NCBI GenBank assembly: GCA_026261815.1
Contig: JAMPIT010000230.1
Coordinates: 38,958,501 to 39,022,500 of the forward strand
Source of the DNA: Monarcha castaneiventris obscurior
Lineage: Eukaryota > Chordata > Aves > Passeriformes > Monarchidae
Reading direction: 5' to 3'
Length of the DNA stretch: 64,000 nucleotides
The notes below the pieces were generated by a model, which saw only the letters and a program-made list of their open reading frames with translations, was not told where the DNA came from and ran no database searches. Every line of letters starts with the position of its first letter. Position 1 is the first letter of the stretch. Shown piece by piece: positions 27,301 to 42,300 of the stretch. Made by a program: the position numbers and the translations under genes.

Positions 27301-30300
27301 TGTGGAGCCAATGCTTTTTCAAACTTGTATTAATTTTGTTCCCATCTTTTTCTTCCCCTCTCCTCACATATTTCTTTCCTAGCATATAGCACTTTCTACA
27401 TTGTGGGATTAATATTATCGATGCAGATACCTTTTGTGGGATTTCAGCCAATTAGAACAAGTGAACACATGGCAGCTGCAGGTAAGAGAATGAAACTTCT
27501 GCATCCAACAGCCTGCTTAGCACAGGAAAACATCAAACTCTTGTGGCTTTGTTTCCTTGATTAGAAAGAACACAGGCTAACAAAGCAAATTGTTAAAGAA
27601 AGAGGTACAATTTAGTGTCTGTAGGGAAGTTTTCTTTCCAATTGACAAATTATCCTCTTTCTGTGTGAGCTAATGGAGGTAAAATGCTTCCATAAGACTG
27701 GATCAGTTAGCATTCTGACAGGCACTTACTTTACACATTGATAATCTCTGCTGGTTTGCAATGCAATGTTGCCGTCAAGCATTGTACAATTGAAACATTC
27801 CTTACTGGTAGCACAGCTTTCAGTGAACAATTTGGTTTTAGAGTTGATAGTCTTCTGTAATTTTTCAAAGCAGATTAAATTACTTAAATTACTAATCAGG
27901 AGGGTGATTTTTAAAAAACTGATTTCAGTCTTGTATGGGTTTTTTCGATTACTTTAAGTTGATTTTTCAGTAGTTGTTGGCAGTCAGACATCTTGATTTC
28001 TTGAAGCAATAACCTCTGCTAACACTGAGTTTAACTGCATGCACTGTCTGTGTGATATAGTTCAGTTTGTTAGATTCCCCAGGTTTTTTCTTACTTTCAG
28101 TCACTTACCGAAATGTATTTGAGACAGTGATCATTAAAATTTAACCCAAAAATACTTTCAAAATGGAGACTTCTTTCCAACAAACTGAACATAATGGAAA
28201 AACAAAAAAATTACCAAGCCATATTTGGATTCTGAAGAATTTTATGTTTATTTAGTGAACAGAATTTTTTGTCTTTCTCTAGGAGTTCAGAACTAATGGA
28301 TTTCATTGTGTACCTCGAATTCTTTGTTAATTTGAAGAAAGACCATACACTTGTTTTGTTTTATTCCTCTGCCATCTAGCATTGAATTTTCACTCTTGAA
28401 AGGATTCATCAGTGGATTGATCTGATTGTGTAGCTTGAAATGAATAATAACTGAAATATCATGTCCAAGTTCTGGGTTTAATGTTAAACTCTGAACAGCC
28501 TTTTTGAGGGTGTCAGGTGCTTCACCAGTGAATTCTGGTGTTTCAACACTAACTTTATATAATTCAGTTGACTGAATTGGTTTGGGTTTTTCTTTCATTA
28601 AGTCCTCCTGTGTTGTTCAGTAGCTTAGTTTCCATGTATTTCTATATTAGCATTGTGTGTGGCCTGAAATCTGTCCCTTAATTTTTCACCACATCTAGCT
28701 AGGTATGTTAATCTGTATTTTTGTCATAATCAATGCAGTCTGGTTTTCAGGTGATTTTCCCATTTAGAATATTTTCTCTCATTGGAAGCTTGTGTTTTTG
28801 CAAGAAAGTGTCATCCCTGTTACATATTAAAGGTTATTTGTTAGAAAGTGATGTTATACTAGTTTTTAGATGTTAGGGTGTACCTTATGTTTATTTTTCC
28901 AATTCAAGTATAGGCAAATATGCTGGTTGCTTTAAGAGCTGTTACTGCTTTTGAGCATTTAAACAAGAACTTTCCTCTTTCCATAGGTGTTTTTGCACTG
29001 CTGCAGGCTTATGCGTTTTTGCAGTATCTGAGAGACAGATTAACAAAGCAAGAATTTCAGACATTGTTCTTCTTGGGTGTCTCATTAGCTGCTGGTACTG
29101 TATTCCTGAGTGTCATCTATTTGACATACACAGGTAAATAAATGTGAAACTCATTTACCTTTAGAGCATGTAAGCCAGATTATGAACATTTGGTTTAGCC
29201 TAAAGTTGTTGTTTTAACCTTTTGGACTATTCAATAGCAGTTTTATTTTTGTAACTTATGATACCATTATTCCAGAAGAATTCTTAGCAGCTCTGTTTGT
29301 TTCAAAGTCTTCTAAAACATGATGGTTTGATTTGCTTTTCCATGCATATGAGCAGGTCCTTAGCAAAGTTTTCAGACTGGCATATCAAAACAAAAATTGG
29401 CTTCTAATCTCAGCATGCAGCCAAATATGTATTCTGTTGCAGTTCCTAGGAAGTGTTGATTTCATCTTCTGAATTCACTGATCAGTATCCCTGCTTCATC
29501 AGCTGGAACAGGCCTCATTCCCTCAGCTTCTGATAGGCTGTGTGATGTGGGCTCCTGATCACCTCACAGCACTCTGGTCTCTCTCGAGTTTCTTAATAAT
29601 CCTCCTGCAGGAGAGGGTGCCCACATCTGGACCCTGTATCACAGGTGCAGCATCTGGAAGAATGGGGTTTGGGTTTTGGACTGAAGTCCTCCCTGCCACA
29701 AGGGATGTCAGCCACTCTCTTCAATGTAGCACAGTTCCTTTTGGCCTCTGGGATATTTTCACTTTCTATGAGCCACCAGCTGGACCCCGATCCACTGTGT
29801 ACTACCTTGAGCTTGTCGGGACAGCCAGTTTTCAACCAGTCAAATGGTCCATTTGTCATGTCCATTCTTCTGCAGCCATAAATGAGAAATGAGGAAAATG
29901 GTTCAGAAAACATTTATCGATGTATTTCAGGAGGCTGTGCTCCATGGTCTTTTCAGCAGCTCAGGTTACTGGCCTGTAGCTTCCTGCATATAACTTCCTG
30001 CCTTGCCTAGAGGTGCAGCAGTAGCCAATTCCCAGGCACCAGGCACCCCTAACAGCCAGGTGATGATGGTGGGTAGCTCTCATGTTGGCCAACTCTTCCA
30101 GTACCCTCAGTGAATGCTGTCTGCATCCAGAGAAGATCATAACCAGTACTTCCCTGTGTGCTGACAGCTCCCTCTTCATGTGCATGCAGTGGATTGGGAG
30201 CAAGCTTTACAGCTGAGGACTGAAGGGAAAAATATGTCTTGTACTAGAACATTAACCACAATATTTCAATGTCTAAATTAGACACTGAACTAAACCCTTC

Positions 30301-33300
30301 AGTCAGATTATACTAATTTTGAATGTAAGATAGAGGGAAGACTTACTGAGTCATGCACAAAAATTTGGGTAATAATGAAAGGCTGTAACCTTCTCTTATT
30401 TTACCTTGTCTGTGTCTGTCTTCAGGAGGATCTGAAACAGTTGCAAGGAAAGTGGAAATAAAAATTTAAGAATAATCTAATAACTTTTAATAATAGTTTT
30501 TTTCCATCTAATAAGTATGCTGTTTCTTTTCATCTTATCATATTCAAGTTACCTAAAAGCCTTTTTTTATAAAATAATATGTAAAGCTTATCAGCATGTC
30601 TAATAGCAGCTTTTATATTCCATGCCACATGTAGATTCACCAGGAGAGAAATAAAAGGAAACCATCGTTTCATTTAGTGTTTGTGTTTTGGCTATAGAGC
30701 GTTCCCAGTTTCCTGCTGTGACATTTCAGAAAAATGAAATCTTATCAATTATGCTTTCTTTTTCTTATGCTCCTTCACAGAGTATAGTTTGCTATCTGTC
30801 ATATTCTTTGAGAAATATTTAATATTGCATTGCTTTGACTTTTGGAAGTGTGCGTGTCCTGATACTCAGATTGTACTTAACAAGTACAATGTGATCCTGT
30901 AAGTGTGTTTTAAACTAGCTTGCTTCATGGTTGGTAGGTTTTATAGCTTGCCTAATGCAGTAGGTATGGTTCACATATATTACAAGTTCAATGAAAATTT
31001 CTCTGGGTTTGTGTTATAACTTGAGGGAGTAGAAAAATTACTGCATTTAAAAACCTAGGCAGCAAAAAGGTTTTTCTTCCCCCTTCTCTTTTTCAGGTTA
31101 TATTGCTCCTTGGAGTGGCAGATTTTATTCATTGTGGGACACTGGGTAAGTAAGGATATAAGATTTAGATATTGGTAGCATTTTACTGAAAGCTAATAAC
31201 CATTTACCCTCCTCATCCCCAAATCCATTTAGTATTTCAGTCAAGGAGAATCATTTATCTAAAAAGAGTATATTTGTAATTGTTGTTTCATGATCTTTAC
31301 AACCATTTCACTAATTTGTCTATGAAGTGTCTTGCTTCTTTGCAAGTCTTTGAACATGTAATGATAGGTTTTTTCTATATGTGTATGTCAGCATAAAATA
31401 ACTGAAAGCTGTGCCAACACTTGAGTACACATTTAAAAATTACTAAGAGCCTTAAACTTAGGCTATTGTCATTGTGCAACATTGCACAAAATTACGAAAT
31501 GTTGCACATATGATCTTGCATGTTGCCTTTATATTACATTCAAACATCTGTTTTGCGTATATGGATGTCTACTCTGAACAATTCTGTTTTATTAATGTGT
31601 GTTTTCACAGGTAAAAATCTTGTTAATCTTTTGTTTTAGTTAACCTTTAAAAATAGAATGTTGAATTCTTTAGTCAGCCTAGAGAATAGGAATAAAATGG
31701 AAAGTATTTTAAGATTTAATATTTTAAGATTAAATTCAGTTAGTAGATTTTTTTCTTTAAGATTAAAGGCAAGGATAGAAGAACATCAGACTTTGTGCAG
31801 TTCAGGCTTTTTTTCAGGCTCCAAAACCCAGCTCATAGAGGGCTCTGTAATAAATGTAATAGAACAGATGTCAGTAAAGAAGCCTCAGATTTACCTGAGG
31901 AATATATAGATGTTGTTCTTTGCCTGTCTATATATACATACATATATATATATATATGTGTGTATATATATATATACAAAGCATTAAACTTTTGAGGGCT
32001 TGTCTACATTAGAAAAACATATTGTGTTAAAACACACAATACAGTTTTGAGTGAGAACTAGATCTCAGTGAAGAAAAGGACATATGTTTGATACCTCAGC
32101 ATTCAATCATGGTAGCACCCTAGATTAGGTCCATATGTATTCTTGTCTGTAATATAGAGCAGTTTTGTCCTTGCCTGCACTGAGTGTTTGATGTGTTGTT
32201 TAGATGACATGTGTTTCCAACTGTAGACAAGGCCTGATTTTTTTCAGCATCTGAAAGAATGTGGGTGCATGAGTAACTGATCTGGTATTTAATACTGCAA
32301 CTTTCTTTACTAATAAAATGAAGGTGTTCTGTGTAGTTTTTGAAATACAATGTTGAAAATTTAGGAGATTTACTGGCATTGATGATTCTCTTCAAAAATG
32401 TAGTAAAGGTGCTTCCAGAGCTGTGTGCTTTCATTTTAGTGAATTTGGCATTATATTTAGCCATAAACAAATAAAACATCCATAATTGTCATTTTTTTAA
32501 TTAGTACGGAAATAATCCTTTATATTGTTGTTTTAAATAACTACACACCAAATGTGTCATAGATACAGTAAGGCCTGGGGACTTTTTTGGTATAACAGTT
32601 TCATCAGATTTCTGCTGATTAGGGCACTTGCCAGTTAAAATTGAAATGCTTCCTTTGAAATTAATTTCAGAATTCCTAATGTTTACAAGTTTTAATAATT
32701 TTATCTTTTCAAAATAATTTGAACTGAATTTTTTTTAAAAAAGGTATGCGAAAATTCACATCCCGATCATTGCCTCTGTGTCTGAGCATCAGCCTACAAC
32801 ATGGGTTTCCTTCTTTTTTGATCTGCATATTCTCGTGTGTACTTTCCCAGCAGGGCTGTGGTTCTGTATCAAAAACATCAATGATGAAAGAGTCTTTGGT
32901 AAGAGAAAATATTTTTAAATTATTTTGAAAAATTTTGCCTTCAACTTGATTCTGCTTTGGTTTTCTTTGCTCAAAACTGATATGTGACGTGTTCTAAAAA
33001 ATGGTTTAAAAGTGATGTGTTTAAAGATGGTTATTAAGAGTTGCCTGCACCCAGGAGTATTGAAAACAGTTTATAAAAATGCAGAGGTTGTGGAAATGGA
33101 GATGGAGTGTAGTCGCAGGAGGTGGGATCCAGTCATTTGCTGTGTTCAGTTCTGCGGCTGGAGTTTCATGTTCTGGCAGGGTACAGTATAGACCACTACA
33201 GGTCAGTCAGGAGAACAGCTCAGTGCAAAGGCAAGGTCCCTACTCTAGGTGTCTGGCACTCATCCTATCACAGATGATTCAAAATGCCTTTGCTTTCCAG

Positions 33301-36300
33301 GTTTTCTGCTATTTTAGTGAACAGAATCACTTGCTTTGGAGCAAGTGCTGGATAAGGCACCAGCCAAAATGGAAGTGTGGGGTCTCCCTATGTCAGTGAC
33401 AGCAACATTTTTCTTTGTACAAAGCTGTACTGTGAAAATCAGCCTCTGAGTTTGAATGAGGCTTGTAAGGAGTTGTAACCCATATGGAGGAGTGACGATC
33501 ACTCAGGTCTTGGACTTTTACAGGGACAGAAGGCTCCAGGCTAATATAGCTGCCTCTGAGGCTACCTAAGAGGTGTGTGGGCAGTAGGAATGTTTACTCT
33601 GTGCTGTGTGCCTTACAATGAATGTTTGTCAAGACCAGTGCTGGGTAACTTGCTTTCAGCCTCCTACTACTGCTGCACTTTGCATTTAACACAGCATAAA
33701 GAGACCTATGAGTAAGGATGGATACTGCCTTACCACAACATAGAAAATATTTACGTCATGTAATCTGATAAATCAGTGTCCCTTGACAATTTCTGTGGCA
33801 AATCTTTCACAAGAGGATATTGTTAAAATGTAGCAGACCCGGAATCCACCACGAGGAAACGGCTATTTGATGTTCACAATCAGTGTATACAGGATTGTTT
33901 GGGGTTTTCTTTTCTTTCCAAGAAATGTGTTTTTAATGTTCCATAGTCTTCTGAAAATCTTGGTTTATATTTTGTGGAAGACAAAGTGGAGGTAATACTG
34001 TTCAGGAAAACTTCTTACAGAAGAGCGCTCACAATATCATGTTATTCATCTGTATAGAATTGTAATGTAGACAAGCCCCCAATTTGTCCACAGACACCTC
34101 TAACTTAAATCAAAATTTAATATTTCCATGAAATTGTAACACTTCCTTTTGCTTTTTCAGTTCTAATAACTTTTTTGGTCTCGGGCTGTTTGACTTTTTT
34201 AATCAAATGAAGTTAGCTATTATTCCAGTAGTATTTTTGGTGTGTAATATTAAATATCACTAATAATGTATCTTCTGACACATTAATGAATATTGAAAAT
34301 GGGGTTGTGTTGTTAAAAGTTGTCAAGATGAATCAGGAAGGGTTTTAGGCTTCAAAGGGATAAACTTCAGCCATATGTCTGTAAATTAAAAAGCAGTGAA
34401 ATGCAGGATGCACACTCAAGTCTTTATACACACAGATGCTCAACCCACTTTCAGAAATAGTTTTGTGGAGAGCATGTGCATGTGCAGTCAGAGTGAGTAT
34501 TATTTTCTCAGTGTCACCATGAGATCTTTCCTTGCAGTTGCTCTGTATGCAATCAGCGCTGTTTACTTTGCTGGAGTGATGGTTCGCCTGATGCTCACTT
34601 TGACTCCAGTGGTCTGTATGCTGTCAGCAATTGCTTTCTCCAATGTCTTTGAACGTTACTTGGGTGATGATATGAAGAGGGAAAATCCACCAATAGAGGA
34701 CAGCAGTGATGAGGATGACAAGAGGAACCCTGGCAACCTGTATGATAAGGTGAGGGGAGGAAGCCAGAGTTAGAAAACTTGGGTTCCATTGTCAAGGATG
34801 ATAGAAGTTGCCATAACAGATACATCTGTGTTTGTTTAGGCAGGCAAAGTGAGGAAACATGTATCTGAGCAGGAAAAAACAGAAGAAGGACTGGGTCCCA
34901 ATATCAAAAACATTGTGACCATGCTGATGCTGATGTTGTTGATGATGTTTGCTGTTCACTGTACCTGGGTAACCAGCAATGCATACTCCAGCCCCAGTGT
35001 GGTTCTCGCCTCCTATAACCATGATGGGTAAGTAAGGTCTACGGTCTGAAGTGATTAAAGGGCAAAAGCCTTTTTACTGTCATTGCATTAGCAATTTGCC
35101 TTCCCTTCTTTAAATCATTCCTTATTATATAAATTGTGAATTTATATAATTGTGACCTGAATAAAAAATCATTCATTCTCTAATTTTCAAAAAGATACGT
35201 TTTCTGAAATACTTAATGAAATATATAAAAATAATCCTACCCAAAGCCAATCAAGATTATGGTTTTAAAAATGCTTTGGAGTCAACTGAGAAAACTTGTT
35301 TAAGAATATATATTTGACTGGAAATGCATTTAGTCACATCTTCAAAAGCAGTCCTGTCTTCAAAAGCAGTTCAGCTTCTGGACATTCAGCTGTCAGAGGG
35401 TTCAAATTTATGACTGTTGGTAATGAAATCCCTCAAAGGGAGCTGAACTCATAAGAAAACCCTTATTTGGGAACCCAGGCTGTAGTGGGTTATCATGATG
35501 CAGTTGATTTGTTGGTAGTATTTGTTCTGATGCAAATAAAATGAACTGTTTTCCAGCACTCGGAATATCCTGGATGACTTCAGAGAAGCCTATTACTGGC
35601 TCAGACAGAACACAGACGAGCATGCCAGAGTGATGTCGTGGTGGGATTATGGTTATCAGATAGCAGGAATGGCCAACCGGACAACCCTGGTTGATAACAA
35701 CACTTGGAACAACAGCCACATTGCCTTGGTAAGGGTGGCAGTTTTCTATGGAGCAGAAACACCAAAATGTTTACACTGCAGTCCAGCATGAAATTGCAGA
35801 TGTCTCTTAGACAGGGTAATCAATGTTAAGGAGAAATTGCATAGAGTGAGGAACACAAACATGGAAGGAACATACTTTTTCCGTTTGTTAAAACCCAAGT
35901 ATGGGAATCGATTTTGCTTTACAGTTTTCATTTTGTTTACTTGGAGCTTCCAAAACTTCATTTCCACTTCAGTTTCTCTTCTTTTCTTTGGGGGAGGACA
36001 GACAAAACCTAAGGTAACCATTCCCCTTGGCATTAGTGCTGTAACAGCTGGTACCACTGCTTTACTGGCCTATCAAAATAAGGATCCTTGCAGTTCAGCA
36101 GTGTCACTGCTGAGTGGATTTTTAAATAGCATATGAAAACTGACCATGTGAATTGACAAATTTTCAGACATCTGGGAAATCACAGAAAGTGATTATTTAT
36201 GACTAGCTGTGGAAGTGTAGCAGACTTAATGCAATTCTGTCTTCTCAAATTTGCTGTTAGACAAGACATCTGCACATTCAATTTCTTTCACTTCCGAAGA

Positions 36301-39300
36301 GTAAGTTTAAGCTTTGTATGTGTGCTTAAGGCAGGGTGTTAGCATTGCCTGTGGTTACAGGGTACCACCTTGGGCAACTTGTGCTTATCATCAATCACAT
36401 TTCTTCCCAAAGTGTTTTGCTACAAGGGCAGAATGGGGGAAGGGCTCAAGAAATTAGGATAGTTTCTTGTGTTCCTTCTGTCTTGTGTCAGTAGTGAGTA
36501 CAGCTGTTGGACCAGATCAACCAAAAAGCTGTGTACAAAGCCAACAAATTACCAAAGCTGTGCTTTGAGCAGAGTCCCAAAACAGTGCGTGTTGGGGGAA
36601 GGGGGGATCACATGTCTGCACTTTTTACAGGGGAAGGAAACTCACATTCAGCTGAATGTAAGCTTGGGAAATTGTACTGATGGTGTTAATACCAATCTAA
36701 TGACAGTCAACAAGCATCACCATGTACTGAGGCACTTGTGATTTGTTTGTTGACCTGACAGCATTGCTGTGTTTTAACAGACACTCAGCTGTGATAGCTC
36801 TGTGTGCCTCCCTCTGCTACAAGAGGCAGAAGTGCAGATGCTGCATCCAAACTCACAGCCTCTTGCAGGGCAAGGTGCATCCTGTGAAGAGACTGTGGAA
36901 ATCATCTGTGTTGCCTAAGCACAGTAACCACACACATTGCAGCAACTGGCAATGATTGCTTCCAATAAAGAATTCTCTCGAGTATGACTGCTGCATTGTC
37001 AAGTTCCATTTTGGAATGAAGACTCCATAAAGGGGGACCCAAGCAATAAATGTGTGTTGTGACCAGTACCTGCACTTGTGCTTTAAACGAGGTGTGCCCT
37101 GGAGATGTGTCCAGATGATTTCCTCCTGCACAGAGATGGCAATCTGGCAAATAACCTCATATTAATTAGGATAATCGCCAAGGAGCTGAGGTTCTTGGTC
37201 TTTTTGACAGCTTGCTCTGCCTAAGCTTAGTGCTCTGTAATTACATTCTTAGCTGAATGTTACCAATTCAGATGCAATATTGTGTACATTGTAGTTACTC
37301 CCTTAGACTACAGCAATACATTTCTATGCCTGAAGTACAAGAGCTTCAAGAGCAAACAAAACTGCTGAACTGAATGCCAATTGCTGACTGAATTCTTTAA
37401 GTGAAGTGACCAGGGTAGAAGAGGTGCTGGATACAGCTCTAAAAAGTTTTATTCTGACATTTTCTCTGTGTTGATTTACCTTGAATTCAGTGTTAAGTAG
37501 TGTATGCTACTTAATGCAATGTACAATGGCTGCCTCATTAATGAAGGACAGAGCTCAAGAAAAAAAAAATCACCTTTCAAATAGTTTGTACACTTTAGGC
37601 TGTGTCTAAAGCTTTGAAAATAATTTTTAATTAGGTATTTTCTGCAACACTTAAGTTTTTGGTAATACAGTTATGACTTGAAAAATATGCAGGTGCTACA
37701 AAAGGAAAACTCCTGTTGCTACATTTCATACTCGAAACACTCTCTTCAACAGGCAGCACCCTTCTTACAGAGGAGAAAATATTTCAGTTTAGGTTGAGCT
37801 TTTGAGTTTCTAAATATTCACAATGGGTTTTCTTTATGTAGAATGAAAATGTTGGCTTTGGTTGGTAAGTAGGTATTAGAGAATCACAGAACCACAGGCT
37901 GGAAGAGAACACAGTGAGTCACCTGGTCCAACCTCCCTGCTCAAGCAGGGCTATCCTAGAGCACATGGCATAGGATTCTTGGGCTTTGGTCTGGCTGTAT
38001 TGATCTGTGGAGCTGTTCAATAGGCAGCTATGCAGATATTTAAGATATTTTTGCAATGACACAGGTGGGAAAGGCAATGTCATCGAATGAGTCGGCAGCA
38101 TACGAGATCATGAGAAGCCTGGATGTGGATTATGTTTTGATTATTTTTGGTGGTGTGATTGGCTACTCTGGTGATGATATTAATAAGTTCTTGTGGATGG
38201 TGAGAATAGCAGAAGGGGAACATCCCAAAGATATACGGGTAAGTGGAGCCTCTACTTTTTAATTTTTTTTAAAACCTTTTTATTTATGGTATTGCTTGTC
38301 TGGTAGTGGCCACTACAGTTGAGGAAAATCTCTACTGCTTATTGCCACCTTATTTGAAAAATGTGCTGGGGTTGTTTTTTTAGAACAGTAGGAGTGCCTG
38401 TAGCCCAGTCTCTTTCAATGTTTTTGATTCTGAAAGGTCAGTAACCTCAAGCTTTTCATGTGTTTGCATGATACCAAAAGTACAGGATATTTTTTATAAT
38501 TCTTGTGTGTGTGTGTCTCTCTGTGCATCATCACATGCTTGAAAAAGTAGGAGTGTTTGGACTGTTTAAACAGTCAGCATTACAAATTTCTTCAAACTCT
38601 GTAATAGTAGGAGACAAGTGAAAGTGTTAATATTGACTCATGTAGAGTTTAAGCTGTTCAAACACCTCTGAGATTGCAGAAGTCTGTAGTAATATTTTCT
38701 TAAGCCTAACAAAAACTCCTAGATATTGAGCACAGGCTTAAGGGAGTAGCCTATGTGCATACTTTCATCTTGTATTTGAGATGAAAATGGCAGAAATTTT
38801 TTGTTTAAACACACAGAACATATGAAGTTTATAGTGACCCTGCAGATCTCGTATATTAACAATATAGTGCTTGTCACCCTTCTGAAGAATAGATGCCCAA
38901 CTACCTTTTACAGTTTGAAGTAACTTTCCCAGAACCACTTACAGTGACGTGACAAAACTTGTAGCAGTACAATAGTACAGATTTAGGAAAACTGATCCAT
39001 TGGGGGCTGGGTTACAAGCAGGTGGTTTGCAACTGTTTCACCTTTAATGAGCACCATCTTTTTCATTTTAAGCTTACCTTAAATCAGCTTTTAAACTGTG
39101 AAAGCCAGTTGAGATTCTTAGGAGTCTTTTTTGTGGAGAAGGGAATGAGAAATTCCCTTAAGTAAGATTTTAGTTTGCATTGACTCTTTGTATCTTCTTT
39201 TCTTTTTAAAGGAAAGTGATTACTTTACCCCTCAGGGAGAATTCCGGGTAGACAAGGCAGGTTCTCCAACTTTGCTGAACTGCCTCATGTATAAAATGTC

Positions 39301-42300
39301 CTATTACAGATTTGGAGAGATGCAGGTTAGTACTACAACTTCTTCTGAATCTTAACTGAAATGTGAGAAAATGTTATTTTGATGTATTTCCTATCTTTTA
39401 GATGACGCATTACGTGTAGTAGCAGAATCTGCAGTAAGAATGAGCTTTACAAATTAAAACACATCCAGTCATGGTCTGCTGTTTATAACCTTTAGCAAAA
39501 AGCATTTCTGCTGTTAACCTACACTTGTACTTCATTTTTTTGGTGTCCTTCACATTGCCCCGGATGAGTATCTTTATTGCACTGTGCTGTGTGCTCACTA
39601 AAGCATCAACTGTGACATTGTGAGAGCTTTAGATTTGTTTGTTGTAATAGCAACACACAAGTGGAACTATTGACTGTTTAATGTCTGTCAGAAACTACAT
39701 GATTTCCATCCAAGTCACGTCAGTGTAGAAAACAACACTGCATTGTATAACAAGGGCAGCAGTTGTCACTTGCCTTTGGGAGCATCAAGCACATGGATGA
39801 AGCTAAACCTGTTTGGTTTTTTCCTTTCCTTTTCTTCCCTTGTTGCCCCCACCAGGGGCCCATCCTTCTGATGTATTAGCACAAGACTCCTTTTCTCAGT
39901 GGATCTTACTTGTAACACAGCAGGGCCAAATTTAACTGATAATTGTGAACTACTCCTGGATTGTATGGAAAACCATGGAAGCGCAAATTATTGCAGTATA
40001 GACAAGAGCACAAGGGAGCAGCTCTGCTGAAAAGCCACCACAGGCTGCTGCACCTCAGACTGTGGAGTTGTTTCTGAATGCAGACAAGGTAGCTTTGCTG
40101 AGACATTAAATACTGTCTCCTGTGGCACCTGTAGGAGTAGAAATGAATTTGCCCCTTAAGATCTCCAAGTTTTTTCTGTGTAGTAGTAACCAATGCAAGA
40201 GAAGTGTTGCCCTTTGACTCTGGCTTCACTGCCTTGTAGCATGAAGTTCCAGAGTTTGCAGTGGTTGGTGTTCTGGGTTTTGTCTCAAACTAACATGTAA
40301 CTTTAATTTTTATAGCTGGATTTTCGGACACCCCCAGGATTCGACCGTACACGCAATGCGGAGATAGGCAACAAAGACATTAAATTCAAACATCTGGAGG
40401 AAGCCTTTACCTCAGAGCACTGGCTTGTTAGAATATACAAGGTCAAACAGCTAGACAACAGAGAGACATTGGATCATAAACCTAGAGTAACCAACATTGT
40501 ACCGAAACAGAAGTATTTGTCAAAGAAGGTGGGTTCCCAGTGAAGTAACTGAAAGGGGTCAGGAGTTCATTTTTAACAGTGAATCACATAGCTGGTGAAT
40601 TATATATTTCCACTAGCCAGAATGTTATGGATACTGTTCATGTTAGTGTCCAATATCAGACCTGCCTGCTGGTAATAATTGTTAATTTACTGTCTGCTTA
40701 ACTTAAAAGCATGTGAAGACACAAGGCTAGATTTCTTTTAGGCAGAATGCTAACTGGACATAGAGTGTGTCACTGGCTGTTACAACTCTTAAGTCTTCAT
40801 GTAACTGGAAGTATAATCTCTAAAGTACATCAATTCATGTTTCAGTAACTATGGCTCACTAAGTAAATGTGGAAGTTGCTTTCTGACTTTGTTTGAAAGT
40901 AGTGATGCCTAGAAGTTTAAAAATGGCAATTTTGTATGAAATAAATTAAATATGAAACTTTTGTTGATGGAACTTTAGTGTCTGTCTGCTTACTGCCTGA
41001 AGTTATCTTCACGGTGTTAAAAGTGTTTGTTGTGCTGCCCTCCTTCAGCCTGTTAAGAAAGGTGTGTTCCCAGGGGAGCTGGGGACTCTTAGCAGCCCTC
41101 TCCTTCACAACCTGTTTTCTGTATATTCAAATAGATGTTGCAAAAGAACTCCAGAATCCTGTCTAACAGACTAAATTAGTATAGGCAGTAGACTTACACT
41201 GTGTCATGGAAATACAAGTATAGAACGTTCTCTGCAAGTAAAGAATGCTAAATGTAAAGATGCTTATTTTTGTGATTTGATGGAAGTACATAAAATAAGG
41301 CATTTGGGAGTTTCCACTGAAGCCAGACATATCTTGAAAGGAAATGATAAGCTTTATTGTGCTTATCATACACTTAACTCTGCAACTTTTGATCTTAAGT
41401 GACAAGCAAGGCTGTATTTATCCATGATAGATGCACCAATCCCACTTAAGCCTTGGATGTGTATATTCTCTGTTTAAAGCCCATAGAAGTTGATGCAGTT
41501 TCTGAGCCCCCATCAACTGTTGCAGTACAGACAGGCTCTACTTCCCATTAAGAAATCAGAGAACCAGTGGAGAGCATGGGGCAAATGTCCAACCTAGGAT
41601 TTCTTAAATACATTCCAAGGGCTCCTTAGAAGCCACAGTTTTTCAGCAGTTGTTTCCTTACTGTAAATTCAGCCCATCTGCTATCGTGTTAGGAGTGACA
41701 TTGCTCAAACTCAGAGATACAATGTGTCTGAGTATTACATATCAGTTTGTATCTATCTCACTTAATTATAATCATGTTGTTGATATTATGTTGATTAAAT
41801 ACAATTTTTAAAAATAAATACTAGAGCTTGCTGCTAAGCACAGCAAAGTGCAGCAAGGGTGGGAGCTGCCTCCTGGCAGGTGTGTTGAATGTACAATCCT
41901 TCCTGCCACAAACTATGTATGCTAATTTGAAGTTAATTTTACCTATGACCACCATTTATGTTCCCCCCCCCCCATTATTACCTTAAAAAAAATCTAAAAC
42001 GTGCTGATAAAGGAATGTGCAAGAAGTGCTAACTAAGCAGCCTACAGACCAACAGCGGAGTTTAGAAAGACTAAAATGGGATTATTCAGGTTTTATCTTT
42101 TGAAAAATGCTGCTTTGTGCAAATACTTCTACCCAACTTTTAAGAGAATCAAATAGTGCAAAAGATGCAAGAAGGTATTTCCAAACAAAATTAACACAAC
42201 AGTTGTGCTCTTTGGGCATATTAGAGTTTTGCCATGTTGGTTAATTATTAATTCTGCCTCAGCACATGCTTTGAAAAGAATTCTCCAGCTCTGGTAGACA

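Noticed and set aside
34396..34537. Upstream extension of the STT3B exon 10 frame
   Set aside because: The frame is open through the intron, but the strong CTTGCAG acceptor and family homology place the exon start at 34538.
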